DNA from: Sphingomonas sp. 37zxx
Lineage (GTDB): Bacteria; Pseudomonadota; Alphaproteobacteria; Sphingomonadales; Sphingomonadaceae
Direction: 5' to 3'
NCBI RefSeq assembly: GCF_000786205.1
Contig: NZ_JROH01000020.1
Location: forward strand, 1-63,921
DNA: 63,921 nt
Shown here: piece by piece, positions 16,801-24,897 of the stretch
Layout: each line of letters starts with the position of its first letter
Numbering within the stretch: the stretch's first letter is position 1
The notes under the pieces: model-generated
Databases searched by the model: none
What the model saw: the letters and a program-made list of their open reading frames with translations, nothing else
What the model was told of the DNA's origin: nothing
Position numbers and translations under genes: made by a program

Positions 16801-19800
16801 CTGCCGGCATCAGCGCCGACTGCACCGCCGGATCGGCAGCGGCGATCGATTCGCGCAATTCGGGCATGTACAGCGCCAGTTCGCGGCCCATACCGGGATA
16901 TTGCGCGCCCTGCCCAGGGAACAGAAAGGCAAGGTCGCCTGCACCTGCTTCATCGGCATGCCCCGTCATATCGGTAAGGACGATATTGGGCGGCATCGGC
17001 TCGCCCGCTTCGAGCCGGCGTAGCGCCTCGGCAAGCGTGGCGCGCACATCGGCATGCGATTCGACGATCATCGCCAGTCGTGCCGATCCGCCGCCTTGCG
17101 CCGCCACTGCGCTGGCCAGCGCCAGTTCGCGCAGCGAAACCCCTGCGCTCAGCCGCTCGCACGCCGCCTGCAATTCGCCCAGCGCCGCGATCAGCGCCGC
17201 GCTGTCCTGCCCGGCGGCTATCACAAGTTCGGCTGGCCAGCGCGCTGCCCCCGGCGCTCCGCCGCTGTCATGCGCGCCAAGCACCGCGTGATAATTGATT
17301 CCCCCGAACCCGAAGGCGCTGACGCCGGCGAGCATTGGCTGTTCGGCCAGCCAGGGCTGTGCTGCGTCGAGCACCTGAATCGGTCCGCCCTGGGCAAGTG
17401 CGGCAAGCGGCGTGTTGATCCCATAATGGCCAGGTGCGACCCTGTGATGCAGCGCCAGCGCCGCCTTTGCCACGCCGACCAGCCCGGCAGCGGCACGGGT
17501 GTGCCCGGTGAGCGACTTTGCCGAACCCACTATGCAGCGCGTGACCCCACTGCCCGCCAGCGCGGTGCCGAGCGTTTCGAGTTCGGTACGGTCACCCACC
17601 TGCGTGCCGGTGCCATGCGCCTCATATAGCGACAGCGCACCGATCGAGGTGCCGGCGGCTTCATGCGCGCGCGCCAATGCCCGCACTTGCCCGGCGGATT
17701 TGGGCGCGGTCAGCCCCAGCCCCTTGCCATCGCTCGCCCCGGCGACTCCCAATATCCGGGCATAGATGCGGTCGCCGTCGCGCTCGGCGTCGGAGAGGCG
17801 CTTGAGCACGAACACCACCGCGCCTTCGCCAAGCACGATGCCGTCGGCATCCGCGCTGAACACGCGCGCCTCACCGCTGGGCGACAAGGCACCCGTTTTG
17901 GTGAAGGCGACATAGGCGTGGGGCGACAATTCGCTCTCGATCGCGCCGGCCAGCGCCAGATCGGCGCGGCCCGATTGCAATTCGCTCACCGCCAGGTCGA
18001 GTGCCGACAGCGACGACGCGCAGGCAGCGTCGACGGTGAAATTGCGGCCGCCCAGATCGAAGCGATTGGCCACCCGCCCGGCGACAAGATTCAGCAGGAT
18101 GCCGGGGAAGCTCTCCTCGGTCCATGCCGGCAGCCGCGCCAGATCCTCGTCGCCGATCGGCGCGATCAGCGGCAGACCCGAACGCAGCTTGTACATTTGT
18201 TCGAGATCGCCGGCGCTGGCCACGCCGAAAATGGCGGCGGTCCGGCTTCGCAAGGCGGCGTCGTGCGCGAAATCGTCGAGGCCGGAATCGGCAAGCGCGC
18301 GGCGTGTCACCTCTAGCGCCAGCAATTGCGGCATGCACACCGACGCCAGCATATTGGGAGGAATCCCGAATCCCGCCGGATCGAACGGGACCGGATCGAT
18401 GAACCCGCCCGCCGCCGATGCGATGGTATCGACGCCGGTGCCGACCGGGGCAGCGGCATCATATAGCCGCCAGTCCCAACGTTCGGCGGGAACCGTGCGC
18501 GTCGCTTTTCGTCCGTCGAGCATCATGCGCCAGAGGCCATCGGCATCTTCGGCACCGGGGACCAGGCAGCCGATCCCGATCAGCGCCACCGGCTCGCCCG
18601 GCGGTGCCGCAGGCTTGCGCGCCGAAGCATCCCCCCAGCGGCTGGCGGCATAGTCGGCGGCGTTCGCGGTCACATCGTGGTGAAGTTCAGCGCAGGATTG
18701 GGTATCGCGCCTGAGTCCGGCGATCTCGCCCATCATGAACAGCCCCTCACCATGCTGCTGTGCCGGGGGCAGGGCGACGAGCATCTCGCCGTCGCGCGCC
18801 AGCCCCTTTGACGCGATCCGCAGGCGGCCTTTCACCAACTGATCGAGCGCTGCACTGCGCTGCGCGGCGCTGATGCCCAGCGCTCGCAGCCGCGCATCTT
18901 CCGCCGCGAAGGTGGCGACGAACGGCGTCCGGGCACATCGAATACCGTGGCCCGGGCTGATTTCGACCACCACGGTGTCGGCGGCGGCCACGGCGGTTTG
19001 CTGGAACTGCGCCACCACTGCCCCGTCGAGAACCGCTTCTTGCGTGAACAGATAGGCGCTGCCCATCAGCAAGCCGCAGGCGATGCCCTGCTGCGTCAGC
19101 GGTGCCGCCAGTGCAGCCACCATCGCGGCAGAGCGCGCGTCGTGAATGCCGCCTGCAAACAAGATTTCAACATCGTCGCGCCGGGTGGCACGCAGCACCT
19201 CGACAATTGCATCCCACAGCGGCAGGCTGTTGAGCGGGCCGACATGGCCGCCGCATTCGGCTCCTTCAAACACAAAGCGCCGCGCGCCCTGAGTCAGGTA
19301 CAGCCGAAGCAATTGCGGTGTGGGGGCGTGAATGAAGGTCGCGATTCCGGCCGCCTCCAGCCGTGCCGCCTGATCGGGACGGCCACCGGCAATGAGCGCG
19401 ACCGGCGGGCGAGCGGCGATGACCGCAGCAAATTGTGCCTCGCGAAGCTGTTCGTCGATATAGCCGAGCAAGCCGACGCCCCATGGCGACCCCGCCAGCC
19501 GGGTTGCGGTCTGCGCCAGCAGCGCGCTAACGCCCGGCTCCTCCATCATCGCCAGCGCGATCAACGGCAGGCCGCCGGCGGCAGCGACCGATGCGGCGAA
19601 GGACGCGGTATCGCTGACTCGGGTCATCGGCCCCTGAACCAGGGGCAGGCTGGTGCCGCGTGCCGCCGCAAAGGGTGCGCCCTTTGCCAGCATCGTGGTG
19701 GCGGCCAAAGCGCGGGTGTCGTCGGTCGCCGCCTTCCGTATCGCCGCGATCAGCCGCCCGGTGCTGCCATAACGCTGTGCGGCGAGCGCGATCTGCGCAC

Positions 19801-20596
19801 TGGCCTGCCCCAGCGGCCAGGCGAAGACATCGGGTGGCCCCCAGCCAATCGATTCGCAGACGGCGGCGCGCCACGCATCGGCCCGATCGGCTGACGCCGC
19901 CTGCTGCGTGACCCGGTCGGTAAGCGCGACCAGGGCCTGTGCGCCGGCGAAATCGGCACGGCCCACCACCCGGCGGCGTGCGCCAAGATCGCCGCCGAGC
20001 ACCAGCGTATCGGCGTCGCTCAGACCGGCAAGGCGCGATTGCCATCCGGCCGGCAGCGCGCTTTCGCGCAGTAGGAGGAGGGCATCGTCGATCACGACGC
20101 CCGCCGCGCCGCCCATGACACAGGCGGCGGCTGCATGCGGGCCGGTGACCCCTTGAACCCAGAAGGGCAGTGACTGCGCTGCCAGCGCCTGGGTGAGGAC
20201 AAAGGCCGATACCGGGCCGATGATGCCGCCGCATTCCGAACCGCGTGCGACAAGCCCCGCGATCGGCGCGTTGCCGTCCAGATAGGCAAGCTGATCAGGG
20301 GCGGTGATTTCGAGCCAGATCGAGCGTTCGGGGGTGGCCAACCGCTCCAATGCCGCGCCGAGGGATGCCGGACCCCAGTCCGCGAGGATCAAATGTGTGA
20401 CATCGCGTGCGTCCTGGCCGGGCGTCAGCCTCAGCCCGGCGGTGCCGGTCGGCAGGCTGGCAAGCACCGTATCGACTGCATCGGCAGCACTGCTGACCGC
20501 GTCGATCAACGGCAAGGCTCCAGCGCGCGCCGCCGCGCCGAGGATCGTTGCTCCGGCGGCGGGGGGCGTCAGCGTGACGCAGGTGAACCGGGTCAC
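13829..20596 (-). CDS. Iterative-type PKS: tandem NMO-like flavin domains-KS-AT-ACP-KR
   Basis: 2255 residues from GTG 20596, which overlaps the stop of the upstream glycosyltransferase as GTGA (20593-20596). Domains: two nitronate-monooxygenase/PfaD-like TIM barrels (residues ~1-290 with SECGG at 120-124; ~310-640 with AECGG at 446-450), KS (Cys859, His994, His1032; ~685-1110), AT (GHSFGE Ser1315, SAFH, Arg retained, malonyl type), ACP (LGVNSIKR, Ser1703, of PUFA-synthase style), KR (TGGARGI at 1998, Tyr2138). PfaD-type flavin domains serve as enoyl reductases of PUFA synthases, so this protein with the AT-DH protein should provide a full KS-AT-ACP-KR-DH-ER reducing set. Chain length and unsaturation cannot be predicted. 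Confidence 0.9.
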   Translation of the reverse strand: MTRFTCVTLTPPAAGATILGAAARAGALPLIDAVSSAADAVDTVLASLPTGTAGLRLTPGQDARDVTHLILADWGPASLGAALERLATPERSIWLEITAPDQLAYLDGNAPIAGLVARGSECGGIIGPVSAFVLTQALAAQSLPFWVQGVTGPHAAAACVMGGAAGVVIDDALLLLRESALPAGWQSRLAGLSDADTLVLGGDLGARRRVVGRADFAGAQALVALTDRVTQQAASADRADAWRAAVCESIGWGPPDVFAWPLGQASAQIALAAQRYGSTGRLIAAIRKAATDDTRALAATTMLAKGAPFAAARGTSLPLVQGPMTRVSDTASFAASVAAAGGLPLIALAMMEEPGVSALLAQTATRLAGSPWGVGLLGYIDEQLREAQFAAVIAARPPVALIAGGRPDQAARLEAAGIATFIHAPTPQLLRLYLTQGARRFVFEGAECGGHVGPLNSLPLWDAIVEVLRATRRDDVEILFAGGIHDARSAAMVAALAAPLTQQGIACGLLMGSAYLFTQEAVLDGAVVAQFQQTAVAAADTVVVEISPGHGIRCARTPFVATFAAEDARLRALGISAAQRSAALDQLVKGRLRIASKGLARDGEMLVALPPAQQHGEGLFMMGEIAGLRRDTQSCAELHHDVTANAADYAASRWGDASARKPAAPPGEPVALIGIGCLVPGAEDADGLWRMMLDGRKATRTVPAERWDWRLYDAAAPVGTGVDTIASAAGGFIDPVPFDPAGFGIPPNMLASVCMPQLLALEVTRRALADSGLDDFAHDAALRSRTAAIFGVASAGDLEQMYKLRSGLPLIAPIGDEDLARLPAWTEESFPGILLNLVAGRVANRFDLGGRNFTVDAACASSLSALDLAVSELQSGRADLALAGAIESELSPHAYVAFTKTGALSPSGEARVFSADADGIVLGEGAVVFVLKRLSDAERDGDRIYARILGVAGASDGKGLGLTAPKSAGQVRALARAHEAAGTSIGALSLYEAHGTGTQVGDRTELETLGTALAGSGVTRCIVGSAKSLTGHTRAAAGLVGVAKAALALHHRVAPGHYGINTPLAALAQGGPIQVLDAAQPWLAEQPMLAGVSAFGFGGINYHAVLGAHDSGGAPGAARWPAELVIAAGQDSAALIAALGELQAACERLSAGVSLRELALASAVAAQGGGSARLAMIVESHADVRATLAEALRRLEAGEPMPPNIVLTDMTGHADEAGAGDLAFLFPGQGAQYPGMGRELALYMPELRESIAAADPAVQSALMPAAAFDDAARAAAGTALADTAIAQPAIAAISAGMFSLATRLGLQPARVAGHSFGECTALHAAGVFDRAGLYALASARGAHMAAHAPAGGAMAMVALPVEALARYLVGHPAVELANRNAPAQQVVSGPAAAIEAFLHPIEADGITLRRLRVSSAFHSALMEPVQFPFAQALTTLPPPQPPRIPVHANRDGTPYDDRAEPIAARLVDHLREPVDFVAQIEAMWQAGTRTFVELGPGRTLTGLTGEILGNRPHAAIACDGGLRPWLRAMAQIWARGHAVDLGALHAGRGIAAVDLHRPGQASCDPVWRIDGGRAYRTGSLPCIGSAPFLTLETAGQRAPATAASPRDDALAAYQQTMQAFLDQQERLLARLLDDAPLPIEATAAASPPPPVTVSPPNAEASSTPIEALALAARIIALIGDITGYPADFIKPDVDLEAELGVNSIKRIEMIGKIVESLPTANRHPVHAAFGTLVAAKSVDELVRAITTAAATAQPAAPAPPPAACRRTVMRHADCPLPVERAVALKGLCLVAADREGMAERVIADLRRAGTTTFEIAADDLLDDHRLATRIAVLRLIHGPVRGVVHLAGFAAHQAPGDAAWRSAFAAGSTRLLALLRLLEAEVDDREHALRIVSASCMAACDGDNIRRPPAGGGPHGMLCSLMAEAPHILAKTIEIDGALPAAEIANRIAAELLVPGGGDEVAILPGRRVLFAPAPAPLVRSGSGVDWRPRSGWVVLATGGARGITAALIDELAAPGVCLVLVGRRALSEDDDIVERFRRAGARVEYRACDVANSAAFGALIDSIYVDHGRIDAVLHGAGIIADGRIANKDSATFARVFDTKVASTIALMRHLRRDGLQWAVLMGSIAGRFGNHGQADYAAANETMARLGREMRERLPDSRILTIAWGPWSGTGMASQGVQARLASQGIVPITVDQGRAFFSDEMRWGDPDCTEVIAGEGPWTAQSDGWLGPILAAATRVLRFDEGAPPLRIERAA

Positions 20597-21915
20597 ATCG
20601 CCCCCTGAAGCTGGATCACCGTGCGATCGGGGAGCGCGGTGCGGGGGCGTGCAACCGTGCCGGTCATGCGATCGACGATCGCCACCGCGTTGCTGACCCC
20701 GTCTTCCTGCGCAATGCGCGCGGCAAGGGCCGTAGCCTTTTTGCGCATCGCTTGATCCTCGCAAACCCTGCGGATTGCCTGGGCAAAGGGCTTTGGCAGC
20801 AGTTCGGTGGCCGGGATCGGGCGCGGCCCCACGCCCAGCCGCGCGATCCGCCGGCCCCACAATGCCTGGTCATAGCCAAAGGGAACCGCAAAGCTGGGTA
20901 TCCCGGCACGAAATGCCGCTGCCGCCGATCCCGATCCGCCCTGATGCGCCATTGCCGCACAGCGCGGCAGTAGCCAGTCATAGGGGATGTTCGCGACCCG
21001 CATGATCTGTGGCGGCAATGCGATGTGCTTCAATCCGCCCCAGCCCGACACCAGCAACGCGCGTCTCCCCGATTGCGCCAGTCCGTCGACCACCGCCTGC
21101 GTCAGCCGCTTTGCGTTCTGGCCGACCTGGCTGCTGAAGCCGACCACGACCGGCGGTTCTCCGGCAGCGAGAAACGCGGCCAGATCGGTAGGCGGGGTGT
21201 AGCCATGTGGTTCGTCGAGAAACCAATAGCCGGTGACATGAACGTCGCGGCCCCAATCCCATGGTTTGGCCAACACCGACGGCGAGTAGCCGAAAAGATG
21301 CGGCAACCGGCGCAAGCGGCGAAGCTCGGTCGCCCAGTCAAGCGTCGGCAATCCCAGCACCTTGGTTCGCCACCGATCGACCTGCGGCTGACCGATGCGG
21401 GTGAACGGTTCGGCCCAGCGCCAGCTCAGGCGATTATAGAGCGGCCCCAGCGGCGGCGCGGCGGGGCCGTGAAACGGATTGGCGAAGCCGCTGGTGGGCA
21501 GGTGCAGCACCGGATTGGGACTGACCACGAACAGCGGCACGTCGAGCTTTTCGGCCAGCGACGGACCGGCGCGGGTCCATGACCAGCAGAATATGGCTTC
21601 GGCATCGGCGCAGGCTTCCCAGCAACTGACCAGCAGCTTGTCGAGAAACGTACCCAGATAATCCTGGAAAAACCGGTCGAAGGCGGCTGCGTCGCGAAGC
21701 CGATCGCGCATCGCGGTTCCGGCGGCACCGCCGAAAAACGCGGTTGCGCGACCAGTGAGGCGAAAAAACGCCAAGCCATGCCCCTCCACCCATGCTTCGA
21801 AATCGGCCGGCGCGGCGAAGCGCACGACGTGTCCGGCGGCTTTCAGCCCGAGCGCCAGCGCCAGCAACGGCTGGACATCCCCGCGCGATCCCAGGGCTAA
21901 GATAGTGCAGCGCAT
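20593..21915 (-). CDS. GT1/MGT-family glycosyltransferase
   Basis: 440-residue GT-B glycosyltransferase of the family that glycosylates sterols, macrolides and other small lipophilic acceptors. The N-terminus reads LALGSRGDVQPLLALALGL, the acceptor-domain signature shared with sterol glucosyltransferases. Near residues 325-355 there is MAHQGGSGSAAAAFRAGIPS followed by PFGYDQALWGRRI, the nucleotide-sugar donor site. It lies 30 nt downstream of the free ACP gene and overlaps the PKS gene after it by four bases. The context with deoxysugar genes suggests attachment of a deoxyhexose to the polyketide-peptide; donor identity is inference. Confidence 0.9.
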   Translation of the reverse strand: MRCTILALGSRGDVQPLLALALGLKAAGHVVRFAAPADFEAWVEGHGLAFFRLTGRATAFFGGAAGTAMRDRLRDAAAFDRFFQDYLGTFLDKLLVSCWEACADAEAIFCWSWTRAGPSLAEKLDVPLFVVSPNPVLHLPTSGFANPFHGPAAPPLGPLYNRLSWRWAEPFTRIGQPQVDRWRTKVLGLPTLDWATELRRLRRLPHLFGYSPSVLAKPWDWGRDVHVTGYWFLDEPHGYTPPTDLAAFLAAGEPPVVVGFSSQVGQNAKRLTQAVVDGLAQSGRRALLVSGWGGLKHIALPPQIMRVANIPYDWLLPRCAAMAHQGGSGSAAAAFRAGIPSFAVPFGYDQALWGRRIARLGVGPRPIPATELLPKPFAQAIRRVCEDQAMRKKATALAARIAQEDGVSNAVAIVDRMTGTVARPRTALPDRTVIQLQGAM

Positions 21916-21945
21916 CGCGGCGTTTCCCTCTGCGGCTGGTGCGGA

Positions 21946-22245
21946 TCAGGCGCGCTGCACATGGTTCGCGATCGTTTCGACGACGAAATCCTGCATTGCG
22001 CCGACCGACAGGTCATCGACATATTCGCCGTCGCGCACCGCGAGGCGCTCGAAATCGAGTGCGACGCGAAGCTTGTTTTCCAGCATGATCGCGATGTGGA
22101 TCGCCTCTACCGAGGAAAGGCCAAGGTCGCCGACCAGCATCGTCTCGCGCGTGAGGTCGCCTGGCTCCTCGCCCAAATCCTCTAATATCTCGGCGATGAC
22201 CGCGATCAGCGTGTCCCAGACCTTGTCTTTGATTGCTTCGCTCAC
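21946..22245 (-). CDS. Free-standing acyl carrier protein
   Basis: 99-residue ACP. The phosphopantetheine serine lies in DLGLSSVEAIH, with acidic helices on both sides. GTG at 22245 is preferred because a G-rich Shine-Dalgarno (GGGGGGA) lies five bases upstream; a start at 22275 would place coding over that site. Unlike the ACP fused in the PKS it has LGLSS rather than LGVNS, so it may serve a different step, such as starter loading, acyl transfer to the AT1-ACP1 pair, or tailoring while tethered. It would be activated by the PPTase at 28876-29577. Confidence 0.9.
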   Translation of the reverse strand: MSEAIKDKVWDTLIAVIAEILEDLGEEPGDLTRETMLVGDLGLSSVEAIHIAIMLENKLRVALDFERLAVRDGEYVDDLSVGAMQDFVVETIANHVQRA

Positions 22246-22290
22246 GCAATTCCCCCCCGGTATTGGTCTCAACAAACTGCTTCGCGCCGC

Positions 22291-23589
22291 TCAGGCGGCA
22301 ACCGATGTCGCCAACAAGGGCATCAGTTGCGGGATCGCCGATGCCAGGCTCTCGCCGCGGGCATCGTCCATCGTCTGGGTCCAGCGCAGAAATTCGGGCA
22401 GCCGGTGCGAATGATCGGCGGCGAGCATATGGTCGACGATGCCGGTCAACGCTGCGACCAGCGTGGTGGTATCGCGGCGCGGTGCCGCGTGCGGCCAGCC
22501 AGCCGCGACCCGTCGGGCCAGATCGCCAAGCTGCGCCGCCGCCTGCGCCTTCAGCCGCGGCGGCAGCACCCGAACGTCGAGATGCTCGGGATGGGTGACG
22601 ATCGAAAGGTTGGGGCAGTCGTTGATCGTCAGTTCGGACAGCAGGAATGCCAGCAGCGGTTCGAGCGCGAAGACGTTGAGCAATTGTACCGCTGTGTTGG
22701 TGGCAAGCCCGGCGCGCAGATTGAGCGCATCGGCATTGGTATCGAGATAGCGGAGATTTTCTGCGATCACCGGCCATCGCGAAGGCGCACGAATATAGTC
22801 GTTTACCGCGCCATGCCCGTCGAGGCTTACCGTCACGCGGATCGCCTTGAAGGCCGGCCACAATTGCTTGACCCGCTCAGGGATCAGCGTGAGGTTGGTG
22901 TTGTAGCTGATGGTCATCCGGCCCGCTGCGCCGATTTCGATCATCCGTTCGAGGAAATCGAACATCTGACCGATCAGAAACGGCTCGCCGCCCGCCAGGT
23001 TGATCGATTCGAGTGAGGGGGCCGCGCGTTCGAGTTCGGCCCAGAAATCGGGCTTTTCAAACCAGTCGATCCGCCGGAAGCGATCGAAATACGCATGGCC
23101 GCGCGGCACGTCGTGATAGGTCGCGAATTCGGGGATCAGCAGTCGGCTCGACTGAGGCGAGCACATCCGGCAACGCAGATTGCAGACATTGCCAAGGCGT
23201 AGATCTGCGGTTTTCAGGACGATGTCCGCCGTGCCATCGACGTGGGTGGCGGCAAGCATCGCCGGAATGTCCTTCGCCCAGCGCGCGTTCTGGTCCTGCC
23301 GGTGGCTGCGGATGCCCACATCCTCGACCATATAGCAGCGAGCGCAGGCAGCGGGCCGGTCGCCGGCCAGCATCTGGACACGCAGCGCCGCCATTGCCGG
23401 CGTGTTCATTCCGGCCAGGATGCCTCCTGGATGATCCACCCGACGTGCCTGGCCGGTGTCGCCATCGATGTTGGTTTCGCCGGTGCTGACCGTGCGACAG
23501 CAGGGCGACATCACCCCGGCTTCGTCGGCAAACAGATGAATCCACGGCAAGACGCAAAAGCTGGTGTGCGTGTCGCCCGTCGCCATCAT
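22291..23589 (-). CDS. Radical SAM enzyme with N-terminal twitch/SPASM-like cysteine domain (paralogue 1)
   Basis: 432 residues from ATG 23589, overlapping the preceding stop (ATGA, 23586-23589). The first ~135 residues carry an extra cysteine set (CVLPW, PCC, CARC) that looks like a SPASM/twitch auxiliary Fe-S domain placed ahead of the core rather than after it. The radical SAM cluster motif is CNLRCRMC (Cys136, Cys140, Cys143), followed by NLAGGEPFL (GGE SAM-binding motif). A paralogue with the same layout is at 29574-30905. These proteins belong to the N-terminal-twitch radical SAM family; substrates are unknown. Probable role: oxidative or rearranging tailoring of the carrier-bound or released product. 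Confidence 0.85.
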   Translation of the reverse strand: MMATGDTHTSFCVLPWIHLFADEAGVMSPCCRTVSTGETNIDGDTGQARRVDHPGGILAGMNTPAMAALRVQMLAGDRPAACARCYMVEDVGIRSHRQDQNARWAKDIPAMLAATHVDGTADIVLKTADLRLGNVCNLRCRMCSPQSSRLLIPEFATYHDVPRGHAYFDRFRRIDWFEKPDFWAELERAAPSLESINLAGGEPFLIGQMFDFLERMIEIGAAGRMTISYNTNLTLIPERVKQLWPAFKAIRVTVSLDGHGAVNDYIRAPSRWPVIAENLRYLDTNADALNLRAGLATNTAVQLLNVFALEPLLAFLLSELTINDCPNLSIVTHPEHLDVRVLPPRLKAQAAAQLGDLARRVAAGWPHAAPRRDTTTLVAALTGIVDHMLAADHSHRLPEFLRWTQTMDDARGESLASAIPQLMPLLATSVAA

Positions 23590-24608
23590 GCCGCGACCGC
23601 GGCCACAGCACTGCGCTGTTGAAAATAACCGGCTACCTGACGGTGGAGCACCGGCTTGTCGCTTGCCCAGCGCAGGCATTGCCGGTCAGCGTCGACCGCG
23701 ACATCGCGCAAGGGGTCATAGTCGGCCTGCCGCAGGATTTTCCAGCGGTCGCGATAGCCGCGCTGTGCCAGCGGGCCATGCCAGAGATGGCGGACCCTGC
23801 CGGGCACATAGCCGATGCTGCCGTCGATGGCGCCGTGAAACGCCCGGCCCCAGCTCCCCATCGCTGCGATTTCGGCGGCGGTCATGTCGCGACAAGCCAT
23901 GTTGAGGCCGCGCCAATAGTCGCGGTCGCCGAAAATGGCATGTGCGATCGTCACGTCACCGCCGCCCAATATATGTCGGTCATACAGAGGATGCTTGGCC
24001 AGGATCGTGCGCCGCGCGGCCCAGGCGAACCCCGGGTGGCCATGATTGAAATAGTCGGCAAGCAATCGTTGCCGCTCGCCGCCGCTCGCCATCGTAGCGG
24101 CCATGCCCGGCATCTCGCATCCCTCGCCCAGGCCGCGCGGCGGATGTTCAGGGGGCGTGACCGTATCGGGGGTAAGCCAGACAGCGCGGTCAAACGGCTG
24201 GACGACGGGGTGGCGATCCAGCAGGCTTGCAGTCTGGCCGACCCAGTCGGGATTTTCGAACAGAATATCGCCGTCGAGCCAGACGACCTTGTCGCAGGCG
24301 GCGGGCAGCGCGGCGATCGCGAGGTTGAGCAGGCGCTCCTTTTGCCAGAGCGTCACATCGCATCGCCGTTGCAACAACAGGTCGCAGACCGATGCGTCGA
24401 TCTCGAATTCGCCATCAGTATCGGCTTCTGCACCGTCAACGCCGGTGCGGTCATGCGCCAATTCGATGATTGCCAGCTTCAGTCCCTGCGCGCGCACACG
24501 CTGGGCGAACAGCATTAGATTCTGCGGCAGCCAGGGGTTTCGCGTCGGATTGAAATAGGCGGCAACCCCCCAGAGGGTTCGATGCAGCACCGATGGAATG
24601 GAGGGCAT
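23586..24608 (-). CDS. Glycosyltransferase-like protein with DxD motif
   Basis: 340 residues if started at ATG 24608. The frame stays open to GTG 24779 (397 residues), but the extra N-terminus is Ser/Ala-rich and no good ribosome site precedes either start, so the start is uncertain. The conserved-looking part begins at SVLHRTLWGVAAYFNPT. A GT-A style metal site is suggested by VVWLDGDILFENPDWV, with GGGDVTIAHAIFG and HLWHGPL downstream, as in galactosyltransferase-like GT2/GT8 relatives. It is coupled by ATGA to the radical SAM gene. Could be a third sugar transferase of the cluster; fold assignment is moderate. Confidence 0.6.
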   Translation of the reverse strand: MPSIPSVLHRTLWGVAAYFNPTRNPWLPQNLMLFAQRVRAQGLKLAIIELAHDRTGVDGAEADTDGEFEIDASVCDLLLQRRCDVTLWQKERLLNLAIAALPAACDKVVWLDGDILFENPDWVGQTASLLDRHPVVQPFDRAVWLTPDTVTPPEHPPRGLGEGCEMPGMAATMASGGERQRLLADYFNHGHPGFAWAARRTILAKHPLYDRHILGGGDVTIAHAIFGDRDYWRGLNMACRDMTAAEIAAMGSWGRAFHGAIDGSIGYVPGRVRHLWHGPLAQRGYRDRWKILRQADYDPLRDVAVDADRQCLRWASDKPVLHRQVAGYFQQRSAVAAVAA

Positions 24609-24897
24609 CAGCGAAGCCCGTGCAGACAAAGAAGGCACGTTCAAAGACGATGAGATTGTAGCCGGAGTGGATGCCGGAGACGAAATTGGGGCGTTTACCC
24701 TATCGGTGGCGTCTGCAGTCATGGCGGCACTCACAAGGTCGGGACGGCCCCAAGGTCGAGACGGCAGGTCCATCCGCACTGATGGCGCTATCAGTAGGGA
24801 AATCTCCCGCAGGAAAGTAGCGCACCCCTATGCCGCATGTGCAAAGGTGGGCGCGCTACCTCAGATCATCCCAATTTTAAATCATGGCTTTAGCAAA
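24609..24897. other. Intergenic stretch between the small leader gene and the glycosyltransferase-like gene
   Basis: About 290 bases downstream of the small gene at 24898-25209. It may encode the optional N-terminus of the neighbouring protein up to 24779. It contains an inverted repeat at 24817-24859 and no other convincing gene. Confidence 0.5.
24817..24859 (-). terminator. Candidate hairpin attenuator/weak terminator
   Basis: Arms GTAGCGCACCC (24817-24827) and GGGCGCGCTAC (24849-24859) pair over 11 bp with one mismatch. On the minus strand it lies ~40 bases after the stop of the small gene and is followed by TTTCC rather than a long T-run. It could partly uncouple the highly translatable small gene from the synthase operon. 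Confidence 0.35.
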
